Source of the DNA: Collinsella sp.
Lineage (GTDB): Bacteria; Actinomycetota; Coriobacteriia; Coriobacteriales; Coriobacteriaceae
DNA: 64,000 nt
Direction: 5' to 3'
NCBI GenBank assembly: GCA_018376905.1
Contig: JAHAAK010000001.1
Coordinates: forward strand, 35,208 to 99,207
The position numbers were made by a program, and so were the translations under genes. Below are positions 35,008-42,827 of this stretch, piece after piece; position 1 is the stretch's first letter, and every line of letters starts with the position of its first letter. The notes beneath the pieces are model-generated. The model saw only the letters and a list, made by a program, of their open reading frames with translations, did not search any database and was not told where the DNA came from.

Positions 35008-35490
35008 ATGCCGCGAACGCTCTTTATTGATGCCGACGCCTGCCCGGTCACGCGCGAGTCGATTGATTGCGCGCGGCGGGCGGGCGTCGCCGTTGTTATC
35101 GCCGGCAACAGCACGCAAAACCTGGAACGGCACATTCGCCGCGACGACCCGCGCGACGTCGAGCATGCGCGACGCGGATTTTGGGTCACGACGCTCGATG
35201 TGAGCGTGGGCGCCGACAGCGCCGACTTTGCCATTGTCGAACGCCTGCTGGCGGGCGACGTAGTCGTGACGCAGGACATTGGCTTGGCGAGCATGGTGCT
35301 CGGGCGCGATGCCGCCGCCATCGGCGTGCGCGGGCGCGTCTACGATAAGGCGACCATCGACATGCAACTGTTTATTCGCCACGAGGAAAAGAAGGTGCGC
35401 CGCGCCGGCGGTCGCACTCGCGGTCCGGCGGCATTTACCAGCGAAGACCGGGCCCGCTTTAAGCGCAACCTCACCGAGCTGCTGCGCTAA
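35008..35490 (+). CDS. YaiI/YqxD (DUF188) family protein
   Basis: A 160-residue protein with the family's N-terminal motif LFIDADACPVTRESI, then FAIVERLLAGDVVVTQDIGL and VYDKATIDMQLFIRHEEKKVRRAGG. The fold is related to PIN-like nucleases, but the biochemical role is not established. The ATG abuts the stop of the DUF308 gene (TAG immediately followed by ATG), so translation is probably coupled. A strong terminator follows. Confidence 0.92.
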   Translation: MPRTLFIDADACPVTRESIDCARRAGVAVVIAGNSTQNLERHIRRDDPRDVEHARRGFWVTTLDVSVGADSADFAIVERLLAGDVVVTQDIGLASMVLGRDAAAIGVRGRVYDKATIDMQLFIRHEEKKVRRAGGRTRGPAAFTSEDRARFKRNLTELLR

Positions 35491-35492
35491 CC

Positions 35493-35532
35493 AAGGTAGA
35501 TTTTCGGGACATGCCCGGAAATCTACCTTTTT
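35493..35532 (+). terminator. Terminator of the DUF308-YaiI pair
   Basis: AAGGTAGATTTTCGGG pairs with CCCGGAAATCTACCTT (one G-T) around ACATG, followed by TTTTG. Confidence 0.9.
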
Positions 35533-35571
35533 GTTTTGAGCGGTGTGAGCGCTCGGAATCCATGGCTCAAC

Positions 35572-35647
35572 AAAAAACGGGCTTCAAAATGCCATGCGTC
35601 GCCGCATTGCGCAGGCGCCGAGCATGGCTATTTGAAGCCCATTTTTT
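35572..35647 (-). terminator. Terminator of the metal exporter gene
   Basis: CGGGCTTCAAAATGCCATGC (35578-35597) pairs with GCATGGCTATTTGAAGCCC, with one mismatch at the inner A/T step. On the minus strand it is followed by GTTTTTTG. Confidence 0.8.
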
Positions 35648-35655
35648 AGGCCTAC

Positions 35656-36744
35656 TTAGAGGCCGAAGGCGGATAGGATAAGGCCCCAGCCGGCGCCGAT
35701 GACGTACATCATGACCAGGAACACGGCGTTTTCACGAGCGCTGCGGTTGGTGCGGAACAGGACAAGATAGCCCACGCCAGCGGAAATGAGCGTGCCGGCG
35801 AGCATCGGCGCCAGCTGTAGCGCGCCCTCCAGGTACAGCTGCGTAATGACCACGCTGGCCGAGCAGTTGGGGATCAGGCCGACGAGTGCCGAGCCCAAGA
35901 CGGCGAGCGTCTCGTTGCCACGCAGGAACTGCTCGATCGCGGACTCGCCGAAGGTCTCGAGCACGGCGACCAGAATCAGCGTCACCAGAAAAATGAATAC
36001 CGATACCTGCACGGTGTGCGAGATGGCGCTGCGAATAATCGACAGGAGGGGCGCGCTCTCGTGAGAGTGGGAGTGACCGTGGCCATCATGGTGTTCATGC
36101 TCGCCCCCATGACCGTGATCGTGTCCATGTCCGTGTTCGTACTCGTCCTCGTCTTCATCGCAACCGCAATGGTCGCGCTCGCACAGCTCATGGATGTGAT
36201 CGGCGCTCACGCCCGCCTCGGCCACTTCATCAATGATGTCGCCCCCGGTATGGTCGTCGTGCGCGCAGTTCACATGAGCCGGATTGGAAGCGGTCCCCAG
36301 CACGGTACGGCGAATCGCCGCATGCGCGCGAGCGTTACGACGAAGGCCGCGGATAGCCGCGTCCACGATAAAGCCCGTGACCAGCGCGATCAGTGCCTTC
36401 GAAGCCAAAAGCATCGCCATGGTCTGCACGGGAACCTGCTCGGCAAGTAGCAGCGGCAGCATCTCGTCGGAGGTCGAAAGGAACACCGCCACCAACGTGC
36501 CCAAGGTCACGACACGACCGGCGTACAGCGTGGCCGCCATTGCCGAAAAGCCGCACTGCGGCACCATGCCCAGTAACGAGCCAACCACGGGGCCCGCGGC
36601 ACCAGCGCGCTTGATGGCGCCGTTAACGCTGTCACCCGCGACGTGCTCAAGTGTCTCGAGAGCAAGATACGTCACCAACAAAAACGGCGCCAGCGAGAGC
36701 GTGTCCTTGCCGGCGTCGAGCAGAATATCAATCAGCAAATCCAT
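35656..36744 (-). CDS. 10TM putative heavy-metal (manganese) exporter
   Basis: A 362-residue membrane protein of the putative 10TM heavy-metal exporter family, whose members are linked to manganese efflux. Two homologous five-helix halves carry matching motifs: VGSLLGMVPQCGFSAMAATL in the first and LVGLIPNCSASVVITQLYL in the second, each with a Cys. Between them, residues about 160-235, is an Asp/Glu/His-rich cytoplasmic loop (YEHGHGHDHGHGGEHEHHDG), an obvious metal-binding segment. The start at 36744 has GGAACC rather than a strong ribosome-binding site. An inverted repeat 50-75 bases upstream is a plausible operator for a metal repressor. Confidence 0.85.
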   Translation of the reverse strand: MDLLIDILLDAGKDTLSLAPFLLVTYLALETLEHVAGDSVNGAIKRAGAAGPVVGSLLGMVPQCGFSAMAATLYAGRVVTLGTLVAVFLSTSDEMLPLLLAEQVPVQTMAMLLASKALIALVTGFIVDAAIRGLRRNARAHAAIRRTVLGTASNPAHVNCAHDDHTGGDIIDEVAEAGVSADHIHELCERDHCGCDEDEDEYEHGHGHDHGHGGEHEHHDGHGHSHSHESAPLLSIIRSAISHTVQVSVFIFLVTLILVAVLETFGESAIEQFLRGNETLAVLGSALVGLIPNCSASVVITQLYLEGALQLAPMLAGTLISAGVGYLVLFRTNRSARENAVFLVMMYVIGAGWGLILSAFGL

Positions 36745-36787
36745 GACGGATGGAACCTTTCATGTCTTTCGGCAGCATTGTAAAAGT

Positions 36788-36822
36788 CCTAGCGGTCAAC
36801 TAGGGTATTGTAGTTGTCCTAG
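36788..36822 (-). promoter_or_regulatory. Candidate metalloregulator operator upstream of the exporter
   Basis: GGTCAACTA (36794-36802) and TAGTTGTCC (36811-36819) form an inverted repeat (8 of 9) with an 8-base spacer, framed by CCTAG on both sides. The size and position suit a dimeric repressor such as the DtxR-type protein at 42828; the binding partner is inference. Confidence 0.45.
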
Positions 36823-36916
36823 GCGCGATGCCAATAGTTGCCCATGGTAAACTATCATCTCGCCACATCTCAGTGAACCCGAGCCGCGCGGTGCGGCCCG
36901 TCCAAGGAGCAGTTAT

Positions 36917-37885
36917 ATGAACGTTTCACAAGCACTCGAATACGAGCGTCAGCCGTTTATTCCCATGTTTATCTATGGCGATCATGGCGCCATGGAGTCC
37001 GAGCGCCAGAAGGGCGAAGAGGCCCTTAAGGTGCTCGAAACCGAGTACTTTACCGCCGAGGGCGACCCCAGCTTCGACTTTGCCACCGTGCGCGACCTGG
37101 CTGACCGCAACCGCGACCTGTGCGACCAGATTGGCGAGGCGCGCCTGCGCAACGTGACGCCCGCGACGCTTTCGCGCGGTCTGTCCGACGCCGACACCTG
37201 CGCCGCCATCGGCAAGATGCAAAAGCGCACCGCCGCGTCCGTCATGCGCGAGATCCGCGGCGACCGCGACGCGCTCGGCGTGGCCTACGCCCGCAAGCCC
37301 ATCCAGGGCACCGTGCTCGGTATCGACATCGAGACCACCGGCCGTGCACCCGAGCGCGGCTATATCATCAACGTGGGCTGGGAGATCATGGAGCTCACCA
37401 GCGACGCCGTCCCGCATGACGCCGAGGCACACTACTGCGGCCTGCCCGACATCTACCGCGGCGAGGATGTGCCGCTATCGAACATCCATCACATTACCTG
37501 GGACGACATCGACGGCAAAAAACCATTCCGCGAGAACAAGGAACTGCAGAAGCAGCTGCTCAAACTTATGAAGAAGTACCCGTACATGGCGCATAACGCC
37601 GCGTTCGAAGACAGTTGGTTCAAGATCCACCTGGACGGTTACGCCGAGGCACGCCGCGCCGGCAAGATCATCGTCATCGACTCGCGCCAGATCTGCCGCA
37701 GCCTGGATGCCGACGTCCGCTCGCTCCCCCGCGAGTCCGCGCCCGCCGCGCTCGAGAACTGGGCGCGCCGCCGTGGCACCCTCGCCGCCGACGCCAACGA
37801 GCAGCACCTGGGCCTCGACGACACCGACCTCATGCTCCGCACGGTTCAGGCCGAGTTCAACCTCAAGAACCTGTTTGCCAAGTAG
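36917..37885 (+). CDS. DnaQ-like 3'-5' exonuclease domain protein
   Basis: A 322-residue protein. The second half is a DEDD exonuclease: Exo I GTVLGIDIETTGRAPERGYI near residue 138, Exo II YPYMAHNAAFEDSWF near residue 225, and Exo III EQHLGLDDTDLMLRTV near residue 300. The first 130 residues are helical and not recognisable (QKGEEALKVLETEYFT). Such nucleases act in proofreading, repair or RNA trimming. ATG 36917 follows AAGGAGCAGTTAT. No DNA polymerase gene is adjacent. A GC-rich hairpin follows at 37920. Confidence 0.88.
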   Translation: MNVSQALEYERQPFIPMFIYGDHGAMESERQKGEEALKVLETEYFTAEGDPSFDFATVRDLADRNRDLCDQIGEARLRNVTPATLSRGLSDADTCAAIGKMQKRTAASVMREIRGDRDALGVAYARKPIQGTVLGIDIETTGRAPERGYIINVGWEIMELTSDAVPHDAEAHYCGLPDIYRGEDVPLSNIHHITWDDIDGKKPFRENKELQKQLLKLMKKYPYMAHNAAFEDSWFKIHLDGYAEARRAGKIIVIDSRQICRSLDADVRSLPRESAPAALENWARRRGTLAADANEQHLGLDDTDLMLRTVQAEFNLKNLFAK

Positions 37886-38236
37886 AAACGTCTACGACAA
37901 ACTCCGACGTAGATCACGAGCGGCCTCGCAGCGGGAAACCCCGCAGCGGGGCCGCCCTACGTTCCACAGATAGATCTGCCATCACAAATTCTGAACCCTC
38001 ATTTTGAACGATTTCGACCAATTCCCAACACGCAATTCGTTGTCGGATGGTGATACATCGATATCAAATGTGCAGCAATTGAGTATTTATATGCTATAGC
38101 TAAGCTGCGAAAACTTTTATTTAGGGCATACCAACTCATAATTGCGTCAAGCTTTTGGACAGCATTTGGTTAGACCTCTAAAACGGCTTTTCCACTCAGT
38201 GCCATCAACACGGCATTAGCTGACACGATATATACC
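37886..38236. other. Gene-free stretch upstream of the accessory endonuclease-like gene
   Basis: Begins with a GC-rich hairpin (37920-37956, GCGGG/CCCGC inside GCGGCC/GGCCGC), then becomes markedly AT-rich from about 38000. A TATATA box sits eight bases before the next gene's ATG. Nothing else is recognised. Confidence 0.5.
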
Positions 38237-39427
38237 ATGAGTATCGTATTGTCACATACCACTGCAAAAGCGGTCTACCAGGCCGCGCATTCGGTGTCTG
38301 CGAAAGGCATCGAATCCTGTAGTCCTGCCGCGATTTACGGATCATGTCCCACCGGAACGCTCCTTGACGCAGCCACAGAATGGCTCACCAAACATGATGT
38401 TTCCCTCGACGCAAATGATTCCCTCGAGGTGATGGTGTTTGATCGCAGGAATGCGCGCTATGCAATGAACTGTCAGTGCCACGTTTCTTCAAAACGATTC
38501 TCGAACTCACGCTTTATAGAGCTCAAAGATGGCATCTTCATTGTTGGCGTTGAGCTTTGCGCACTTCAGGCCGCCACCTATCTTTCTTTTCGCGAACTAG
38601 TGGAGTACTACTTTGAACTGTGCAGCGCTTACTCCCTTGGAACCGGCTCTTCCACCTCTTATAACGAGCGTTTCGCGCTCACCTCGACCGAGAGGCTAAA
38701 ACAGTTCTTAAATTCCATTACCAGATGCGACGGTCTGGCCCTTGCCCGAAAGGCGATCCAATGTGTGCGCGACGGATGCCGGTCTCCTATGGAAACAGCC
38801 TTTGTCATGATGCTAACGCTGCCCAAAAGCGAAGGAGGGCTTGGTATTAAGGGAATTGAGACCGATTACGAGGTGCAGGTCACCACTGCCGCAAAGAATC
38901 TCACGAGACGCAAAAAGTTCTTTATGGATGCGTATCTAAAGAAATCTCGCACAGACATTGAATACAACGGTTTTTATCATGACGCGGAAGAAGACCGCGC
39001 CATCGATGAGGAGCGCAAGAATGCACTTGCGTCCATGGGGTACGGAATCATCACCGTCAGTCGTTATTCCTTTATGCATGCTAGCTCTTTCGTTAGGGTC
39101 ATGGAAGCAATCCAGCGGAAAGAGGGCGTACGCCCCTCGCGTCTGCCAAAAGACTTTCAAATCATGCAAGAGGACCTGAGACAGTTTGTGCTCAGAAGGT
39201 TTATAGAAGAGAAAAAGCGAATTCAGAAGCAGCTTCGCCAGGATTCCGAAGATCGTCAACGAATCGACCTCGAAAAAGCAACGCTCGAAGGCATCACGCT
39301 GGATGACCCGACAATTAATGAAGTTCCGGCAATCGATGACATGCAGACAGTCGAATCCGACAGCCCATCATTTGCCCAAACAAGCAGCCTCGCGCCCGAG
39401 GGCAGGATCTTCGGGGCCGGGAGCTAG
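38237..39427 (+). CDS. Accessory protein with a predicted restriction-endonuclease-like (DUF559/Vsr-type) domain
   Basis: A 396-residue protein. The N-terminus SIVLSHTTAKAVYQAAHS resembles AbiEi-like or DUF559-associated proteins. Residues about 190-300 show a PD-(D/E)xK-like pattern: SPMETAFVMMLTLP (first acidic helix), DIEYNGFYHDAEEDRAIDEE (catalytic-like strand), then NALASMGYGIITVSRYSF. A charged helix follows (RRFIEEKKRIQKQLRQDSED). Codon usage and base composition are AT-richer than neighbours, there is no Shine-Dalgarno, and it lies beside a long-loop inverted repeat inside a metal-resistance neighbourhood. These suggest horizontal acquisition. The partner, if any, is not visible; function is not established. 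Confidence 0.6.
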   Translation: MSIVLSHTTAKAVYQAAHSVSAKGIESCSPAAIYGSCPTGTLLDAATEWLTKHDVSLDANDSLEVMVFDRRNARYAMNCQCHVSSKRFSNSRFIELKDGIFIVGVELCALQAATYLSFRELVEYYFELCSAYSLGTGSSTSYNERFALTSTERLKQFLNSITRCDGLALARKAIQCVRDGCRSPMETAFVMMLTLPKSEGGLGIKGIETDYEVQVTTAAKNLTRRKKFFMDAYLKKSRTDIEYNGFYHDAEEDRAIDEERKNALASMGYGIITVSRYSFMHASSFVRVMEAIQRKEGVRPSRLPKDFQIMQEDLRQFVLRRFIEEKKRIQKQLRQDSEDRQRIDLEKATLEGITLDDPTINEVPAIDDMQTVESDSPSFAQTSSLAPEGRIFGAGS

Positions 39428-39772
39428 ACCGGCTAACAAGGTGGGCACCTTAGCGACGTGCAAAATTGCGAGTATTCAGCAGAGCCGGGTGTCTATCACC
39501 CTCGAGTGGATCCAAATGTGAAGCGAAATCACTCTTGCGTGAGAGCGTTAGGCAACATTTGAGGAAGAACTCATCGGATTAACACCCTAAGATAACTCTT
39601 TAGCTGCATTATTTGGCCTGCGATAAATTAACGGACCCCCTATCGTTGCAGAATACTCCAATTTTTGCACGGCGCGGGGGCACCCACCTCGGCATCGACT
39701 ATCAAAACCGCTCAATCCGGAATCTCGTCCACTATTCCCCATCATTTTGTGCGATGAATTACTTAAACGTTA
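39428..39772. other. Gene-free stretch with a long inverted repeat
   Basis: Holds the inverted repeat with arms at 39458-39480 and 39648-39670. The remainder shows no gene or known RNA. Confidence 0.5.
39458..39670. repeat. Long-loop inverted repeat, 23-base arms
   Basis: GTGCAAAATTGCGAGTATTC... (39458-39480) is complementary to 39648-39670 at about 20 of 23 positions, enclosing 167 bases. It is the same design as at 1516 and 24373 with a third arm sequence. Confidence 0.6.
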
Positions 39773-39832
39773 TTGACATATGAACATACGCTCATATAAT
39801 CGGAAGTAAGTTATTTGAGCGTATGTTCATAT
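39773..39832 (+). promoter_or_regulatory. Sigma-A-type promoter overlapped by an ArsR/SmtB operator
   Basis: TTGACA (39773-39778) and TATAAT (39795-39800) are 16 bases apart. The 17-base arms ATATGAACATACGCTCA (39778-39794) and its exact complement (39816-39832) lie over and after the promoter. This is the arrangement expected for repression by the ArsR-type protein encoded 15 bases downstream. Confidence 0.85.
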
Positions 39833-39846
39833 GAAAGGATATTGCA

Positions 39847-40212
39847 ATGAGCATCCGCGTTGATGAAACGAAACCCGACATCGAGGCCACCGAACCCGCG
39901 ATCCCCACCACCTGCTCGCCCGAGGACCTTCCCGACGAGGAGCTTCTCTACGACCTCGCCGACCTGTTCAAGGTCTTCAGCGACACCACGCGCATCAAGA
40001 TCCTCTATGCCCTCATGGGCCGCGAGCTCTGCGTGGCAGACATCGCCGAAGCGACCGAAACCTCGCAGTCCGCGGTGTCGCACCAGCTGCGCACACTCAA
40101 GCAGTCGCACCTGGTTAAATTCCGGCGCGACGGGCGCAATATCCTATACTCGCTCGCCGACGACCACGTCTACACCATGCTCAACCAAGGCATGAGCCAC
40201 ATCTGCGAATAG
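39847..40212 (+). CDS. ArsR/SmtB family metal-sensing repressor
   Basis: A 121-residue winged-helix repressor. ADLFKVFSDTTRIKILYAL and SQSAVSHQLRTLKQSHLVK are the core and recognition helix. The C-terminal helix has DDHVYTMLNQGMSHICE, an exact DxH-x10-HxxE match to the alpha-5 zinc/cobalt site of SmtB/CzrA. ELCVADI places one Cys in the alpha-3 region, but the CadC-type multi-cysteine site is absent. It should leave its operator when zinc or cadmium rises. Start 39847 has AAAGGATATTGCA. It is followed by a stand-alone HMA protein and a P-type ATPase. Confidence 0.93.
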   Translation: MSIRVDETKPDIEATEPAIPTTCSPEDLPDEELLYDLADLFKVFSDTTRIKILYALMGRELCVADIAEATETSQSAVSHQLRTLKQSHLVKFRRDGRNILYSLADDHVYTMLNQGMSHICE

Positions 40213-40274
40213 CAACCAACCACGGTACCAGCGCGGCCTGCACCCAAGCCGCAAAACAGGGAAAGGAACCCACC

Positions 40275-40493
40275 ATGAAAAAGCAGTTTAAGCTCGACGA
40301 GATCGACTGCGCCAACTGTGCGCGCGAGCTTCAGGACGAGCTGGCCAAGCTCGAGGGCGTCAAATCCGTGTCCGTCAACTTTATGACCCAGAAGTTGACG
40401 CTCGAGGCCGATGACGCCGAGTTCGACGAGGTGCTCAACCGCGTTGTAGAGTTTACGGCCGACGCCGAGCCTGACTGCGAGATCATTCTCTAG
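40275..40493 (+). CDS. Stand-alone heavy-metal-associated (HMA) domain protein
   Basis: A 72-residue ferredoxin-like metal-binding domain with the motif IDCANCARELQDELAKL; CxxC binds soft metal ions. FMTQKLTLEADDAEFDEVL completes the fold. In many Zn/Cd ATPases this domain is fused to the N-terminus of the pump; here it is a separate gene between the sensor and the ATPase. The ATG at 40275 follows GGGAAAGGAACCCACC. It may deliver metal to the pump, which lacks this domain. Confidence 0.93.
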   Translation: MKKQFKLDEIDCANCARELQDELAKLEGVKSVSVNFMTQKLTLEADDAEFDEVLNRVVEFTADAEPDCEIIL

Positions 40494-40514
40494 CCCAGGT
40501 TTACGCCAACCTGC

Positions 40515-40538
40515 AAGGCCGCGCTTGCCGCGGCCTTT
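40515..40538 (+). terminator. Hairpin between HMA gene and ATPase gene
   Basis: AAGGCCGCG pairs perfectly with CGCGGCCTT around CTTGC. The T-run is short (TTT), so termination may be partial. Confidence 0.65.
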
Positions 40539-40550
40539 GCTCGCGAAATT

Positions 40551-40570
40551 ATATGAGCGAGTGTTCATAC
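40551..40570 (+). promoter_or_regulatory. Second ArsR-type operator, before the ATPase
   Basis: ATATGAGCGAGTGTTCATAC closely matches the half-site region at 39813-39832 (TTTGAGCGTATGTTCATAT). It lies 24 bases before the ATPase start and just after the hairpin, so the pump probably has its own regulated promoter; no clear -35 is seen. Confidence 0.7.
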
Positions 40571-40593
40571 ATTCAAATGGGAGGATACGAGTC

Positions 40594-42546
40594 ATGGCCA
40601 CCGCCGACCCCAAAAAGAAAAAGAAGAAGCGCAAGAAAAAAGAATCACTCGAGCATAAGCGCAACCGCATCCTGGTAGCGCTGGGCATTTTTGCCGTGGT
40701 GTACGCCCTCGATGAGTTCGGCACCCTTACCGCCGCATTCGGCACCCCGGGCGACACCTACGCCAGCTTTGTGCTGTTCCTCGTGCCGTTTTTGATTGCC
40801 GGCTACGACGTACTGCAAAAGGCATTCAATAACATCCGCCGCGGCAAGGCCTTCGACGAGAGTTTCCTCATGGCCGTCGCGACCATCGGCGCGTTTGCCA
40901 TGGTGCTCTTCCCCGACACCGATCCGCACATGGCCGAAGGTGCCGCCGTCATGCTGTTCTACCAGGTCGGCGAGCTGTTCCAGGCATACGCCGTGGGCAA
41001 GAGCCGTAAATCGATCAGCGCCATGATGGACATCGCACCCGACTACGCCAACGTCGAGCAACCCGACGGCACACTCGAACAGGTCTTCCCCGATGACATC
41101 GCGGTCGACACCGTGATCGTGGTCAAGCCGGGCGAGCGCGTGCCTATCGACGGCGTCATCGTCGAGGGCGAAACCCAGCTCGACACCGCCGCGCTCACGG
41201 GCGAATCAGTCCCCCGCCCCGCCAAGTCCGGCGACGACATCATCAGCGGCTGCATCAACATGACGGGTCTCATCCACGTGCGCACCACCAAGCCATTTGG
41301 CGAGTCCACCGTCGCGCGCGTCCTGGAGCTCGTAGAAAGCGCCAGCGAAAAGAAGGCGCGCACCGAGAACTTCATCACGCGCTTCGCCCGCGTCTACACG
41401 CCCGCCGTCACCGGCGCGGCCGCGGTGCTCGCGCTTGGCGGCGGCCTGATCACCGGCGCCTGGTCCGACTGGATCCTGCGCGGCCTGACCTTCCTGGTCG
41501 TCAGCTGCCCGTGCGCGTTAGTGATCAGCGTCCCGCTCAGCTTCTTTGGCGGCATCGGCGGCGCATCCAAGCTGGGCGTTCTCATCAAGGGTTCTAACTA
41601 CCTCGAAACGCTCGCCGACGTGGACACCGTCGTCTTCGACAAAACGGGCACCCTCACCAACGGCACGTTCTCGGTGGTCGCGGTGCACCCCGAGGCAGGC
41701 TATACCGAGCAATCGCTGCTTGAAGTCGCAGCCCTCGCCGAGTCATTCTCCGACCATCCCATCGCGCAGTCGGTGCGCGCCGCCTACCAGGGCGAGCTCG
41801 ACCCCAAGCGCGTAACGGATTCCACTAATGACGCGGGCCACGGCGTGACGGCAACTATCGATAGCAAGCATGTCGTCGTCGGCAACGCCAAGATGCTTGC
41901 TGCGGCCGGTATCGACGCTCCCAATTGCGAGGTCGTCGGAACGATTCTGCATGTGCTCGTTGACGGCGTGTACGCCGGCCACATCGTGATTGCAGACACC
42001 GTTAAGGCCGATGCCGAGCAAACGATCCGCGACCTGCACGCCGCCGGTATCAAGCGCACCGTCATGCTCACGGGCGACCGCGAGGAAGTGGCTGCTGCGG
42101 TGGCCAAGCAGCTCTGCCTCGACGAGTTCCACGCGCAGCTCCTGCCAGGCGACAAGGTCGAACGTGTTGAAGCGCTGCTCGCGGCCGAAAGCGGCAAAGG
42201 CAAGCTCGCCTTTGTCGGCGACGGTATCAACGACGCACCCGTGCTTACCCGCGCAGACGTTGGCATCGCCATGGGCGCTATGGGCTCGGACGCCGCGATT
42301 GAGGCCGCCGACGTGGTGCTCATGGACGACAAACCGTCCAACATCTCCCGCGCGATCCGCGTGGCGCGCAAGACCATGTCGATTGTTTGGCAGAACATCA
42401 TCTTTGCGCTGGGCGTTAAGCTGCTGATTCTAGTGCTGGCAGCACTCGGCATCGCCAACATGTGGCTTGCCGTCTTTGGCGACGTAGGCGTGGCGATTAT
42501 CGCCATCCTGAATGCCATGCGCGCGATGGGTGTCAAGAACCTGTAG
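40594..42546 (+). CDS. Heavy-metal-translocating P-type ATPase (Zn/Cd type)
   Basis: A 650-residue P1B-2-type pump exporting Zn(II), Cd(II) or Pb(II). Motifs: transmembrane CPC in VVSCPCALVISVPLSFFGGI, phosphorylation site FDKTGTLTNGTFSV, the HP motif SDHPIAQSV, TGES in LTGESVPRPAKSGDD, and hinge VGDGINDAPVLTRADVG. A late helix Lys (GVKLLI) and Asp (FGDVGVA) match Zn/Cd pumps. The usual N-terminal HMA domain is missing and replaced by a Lys-rich stretch (KKKKKKRKKKE). ATG 40594 follows GGGAGGATACGAGTC. Confidence 0.95.
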   Translation: MATADPKKKKKKRKKKESLEHKRNRILVALGIFAVVYALDEFGTLTAAFGTPGDTYASFVLFLVPFLIAGYDVLQKAFNNIRRGKAFDESFLMAVATIGAFAMVLFPDTDPHMAEGAAVMLFYQVGELFQAYAVGKSRKSISAMMDIAPDYANVEQPDGTLEQVFPDDIAVDTVIVVKPGERVPIDGVIVEGETQLDTAALTGESVPRPAKSGDDIISGCINMTGLIHVRTTKPFGESTVARVLELVESASEKKARTENFITRFARVYTPAVTGAAAVLALGGGLITGAWSDWILRGLTFLVVSCPCALVISVPLSFFGGIGGASKLGVLIKGSNYLETLADVDTVVFDKTGTLTNGTFSVVAVHPEAGYTEQSLLEVAALAESFSDHPIAQSVRAAYQGELDPKRVTDSTNDAGHGVTATIDSKHVVVGNAKMLAAAGIDAPNCEVVGTILHVLVDGVYAGHIVIADTVKADAEQTIRDLHAAGIKRTVMLTGDREEVAAAVAKQLCLDEFHAQLLPGDKVERVEALLAAESGKGKLAFVGDGINDAPVLTRADVGIAMGAMGSDAAIEAADVVLMDDKPSNISRAIRVARKTMSIVWQNIIFALGVKLLILVLAALGIANMWLAVFGDVGVAIIAILNAMRAMGVKNL

Positions 42547-42562
42547 CGTTCGTGGGCTGTCC

Positions 42563-42689
42563 GGCCGGGACCGGGCTTGGTTTTGAAAACGTCCTCGCGC
42601 ATGAGGCCCGTCTTTCCTGCTCCTGCGGAGCAACGGAAAGGCGGGCCTCGCGCTGTGGAATGTTTTCAAAACCAAGCCCGGTCCCGGCC
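42563..42689. repeat. Large near-perfect cruciform-type inverted repeat
   Basis: Arms 42563-42590 and 42662-42689 are perfectly complementary over 28 bases (starting GGCCGGGACCGGGCTTGG). Inside, GAGGCCCG pairs with CGGGCCTC, CTTTCC with GGAAAG and GCTCC with GGAGC, so most of the 127 bases can fold into one rod. No T-run. Downstream of the ATPase gene. Confidence 0.85.
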
Positions 42690-42827
42690 TGCGGTGACGT
42701 TGTTGACGGTTCTTGGGCATCGCTTGCTGGCGGGGTTCCTTGTCTGAGTTGGAGTTAGTTGGTGGGGCTACTGGTCCCGATCGCTGTCCCGCGCCTTTGG
42801 CGCGGGAGGCGCGCCGCTGCGGGAATG

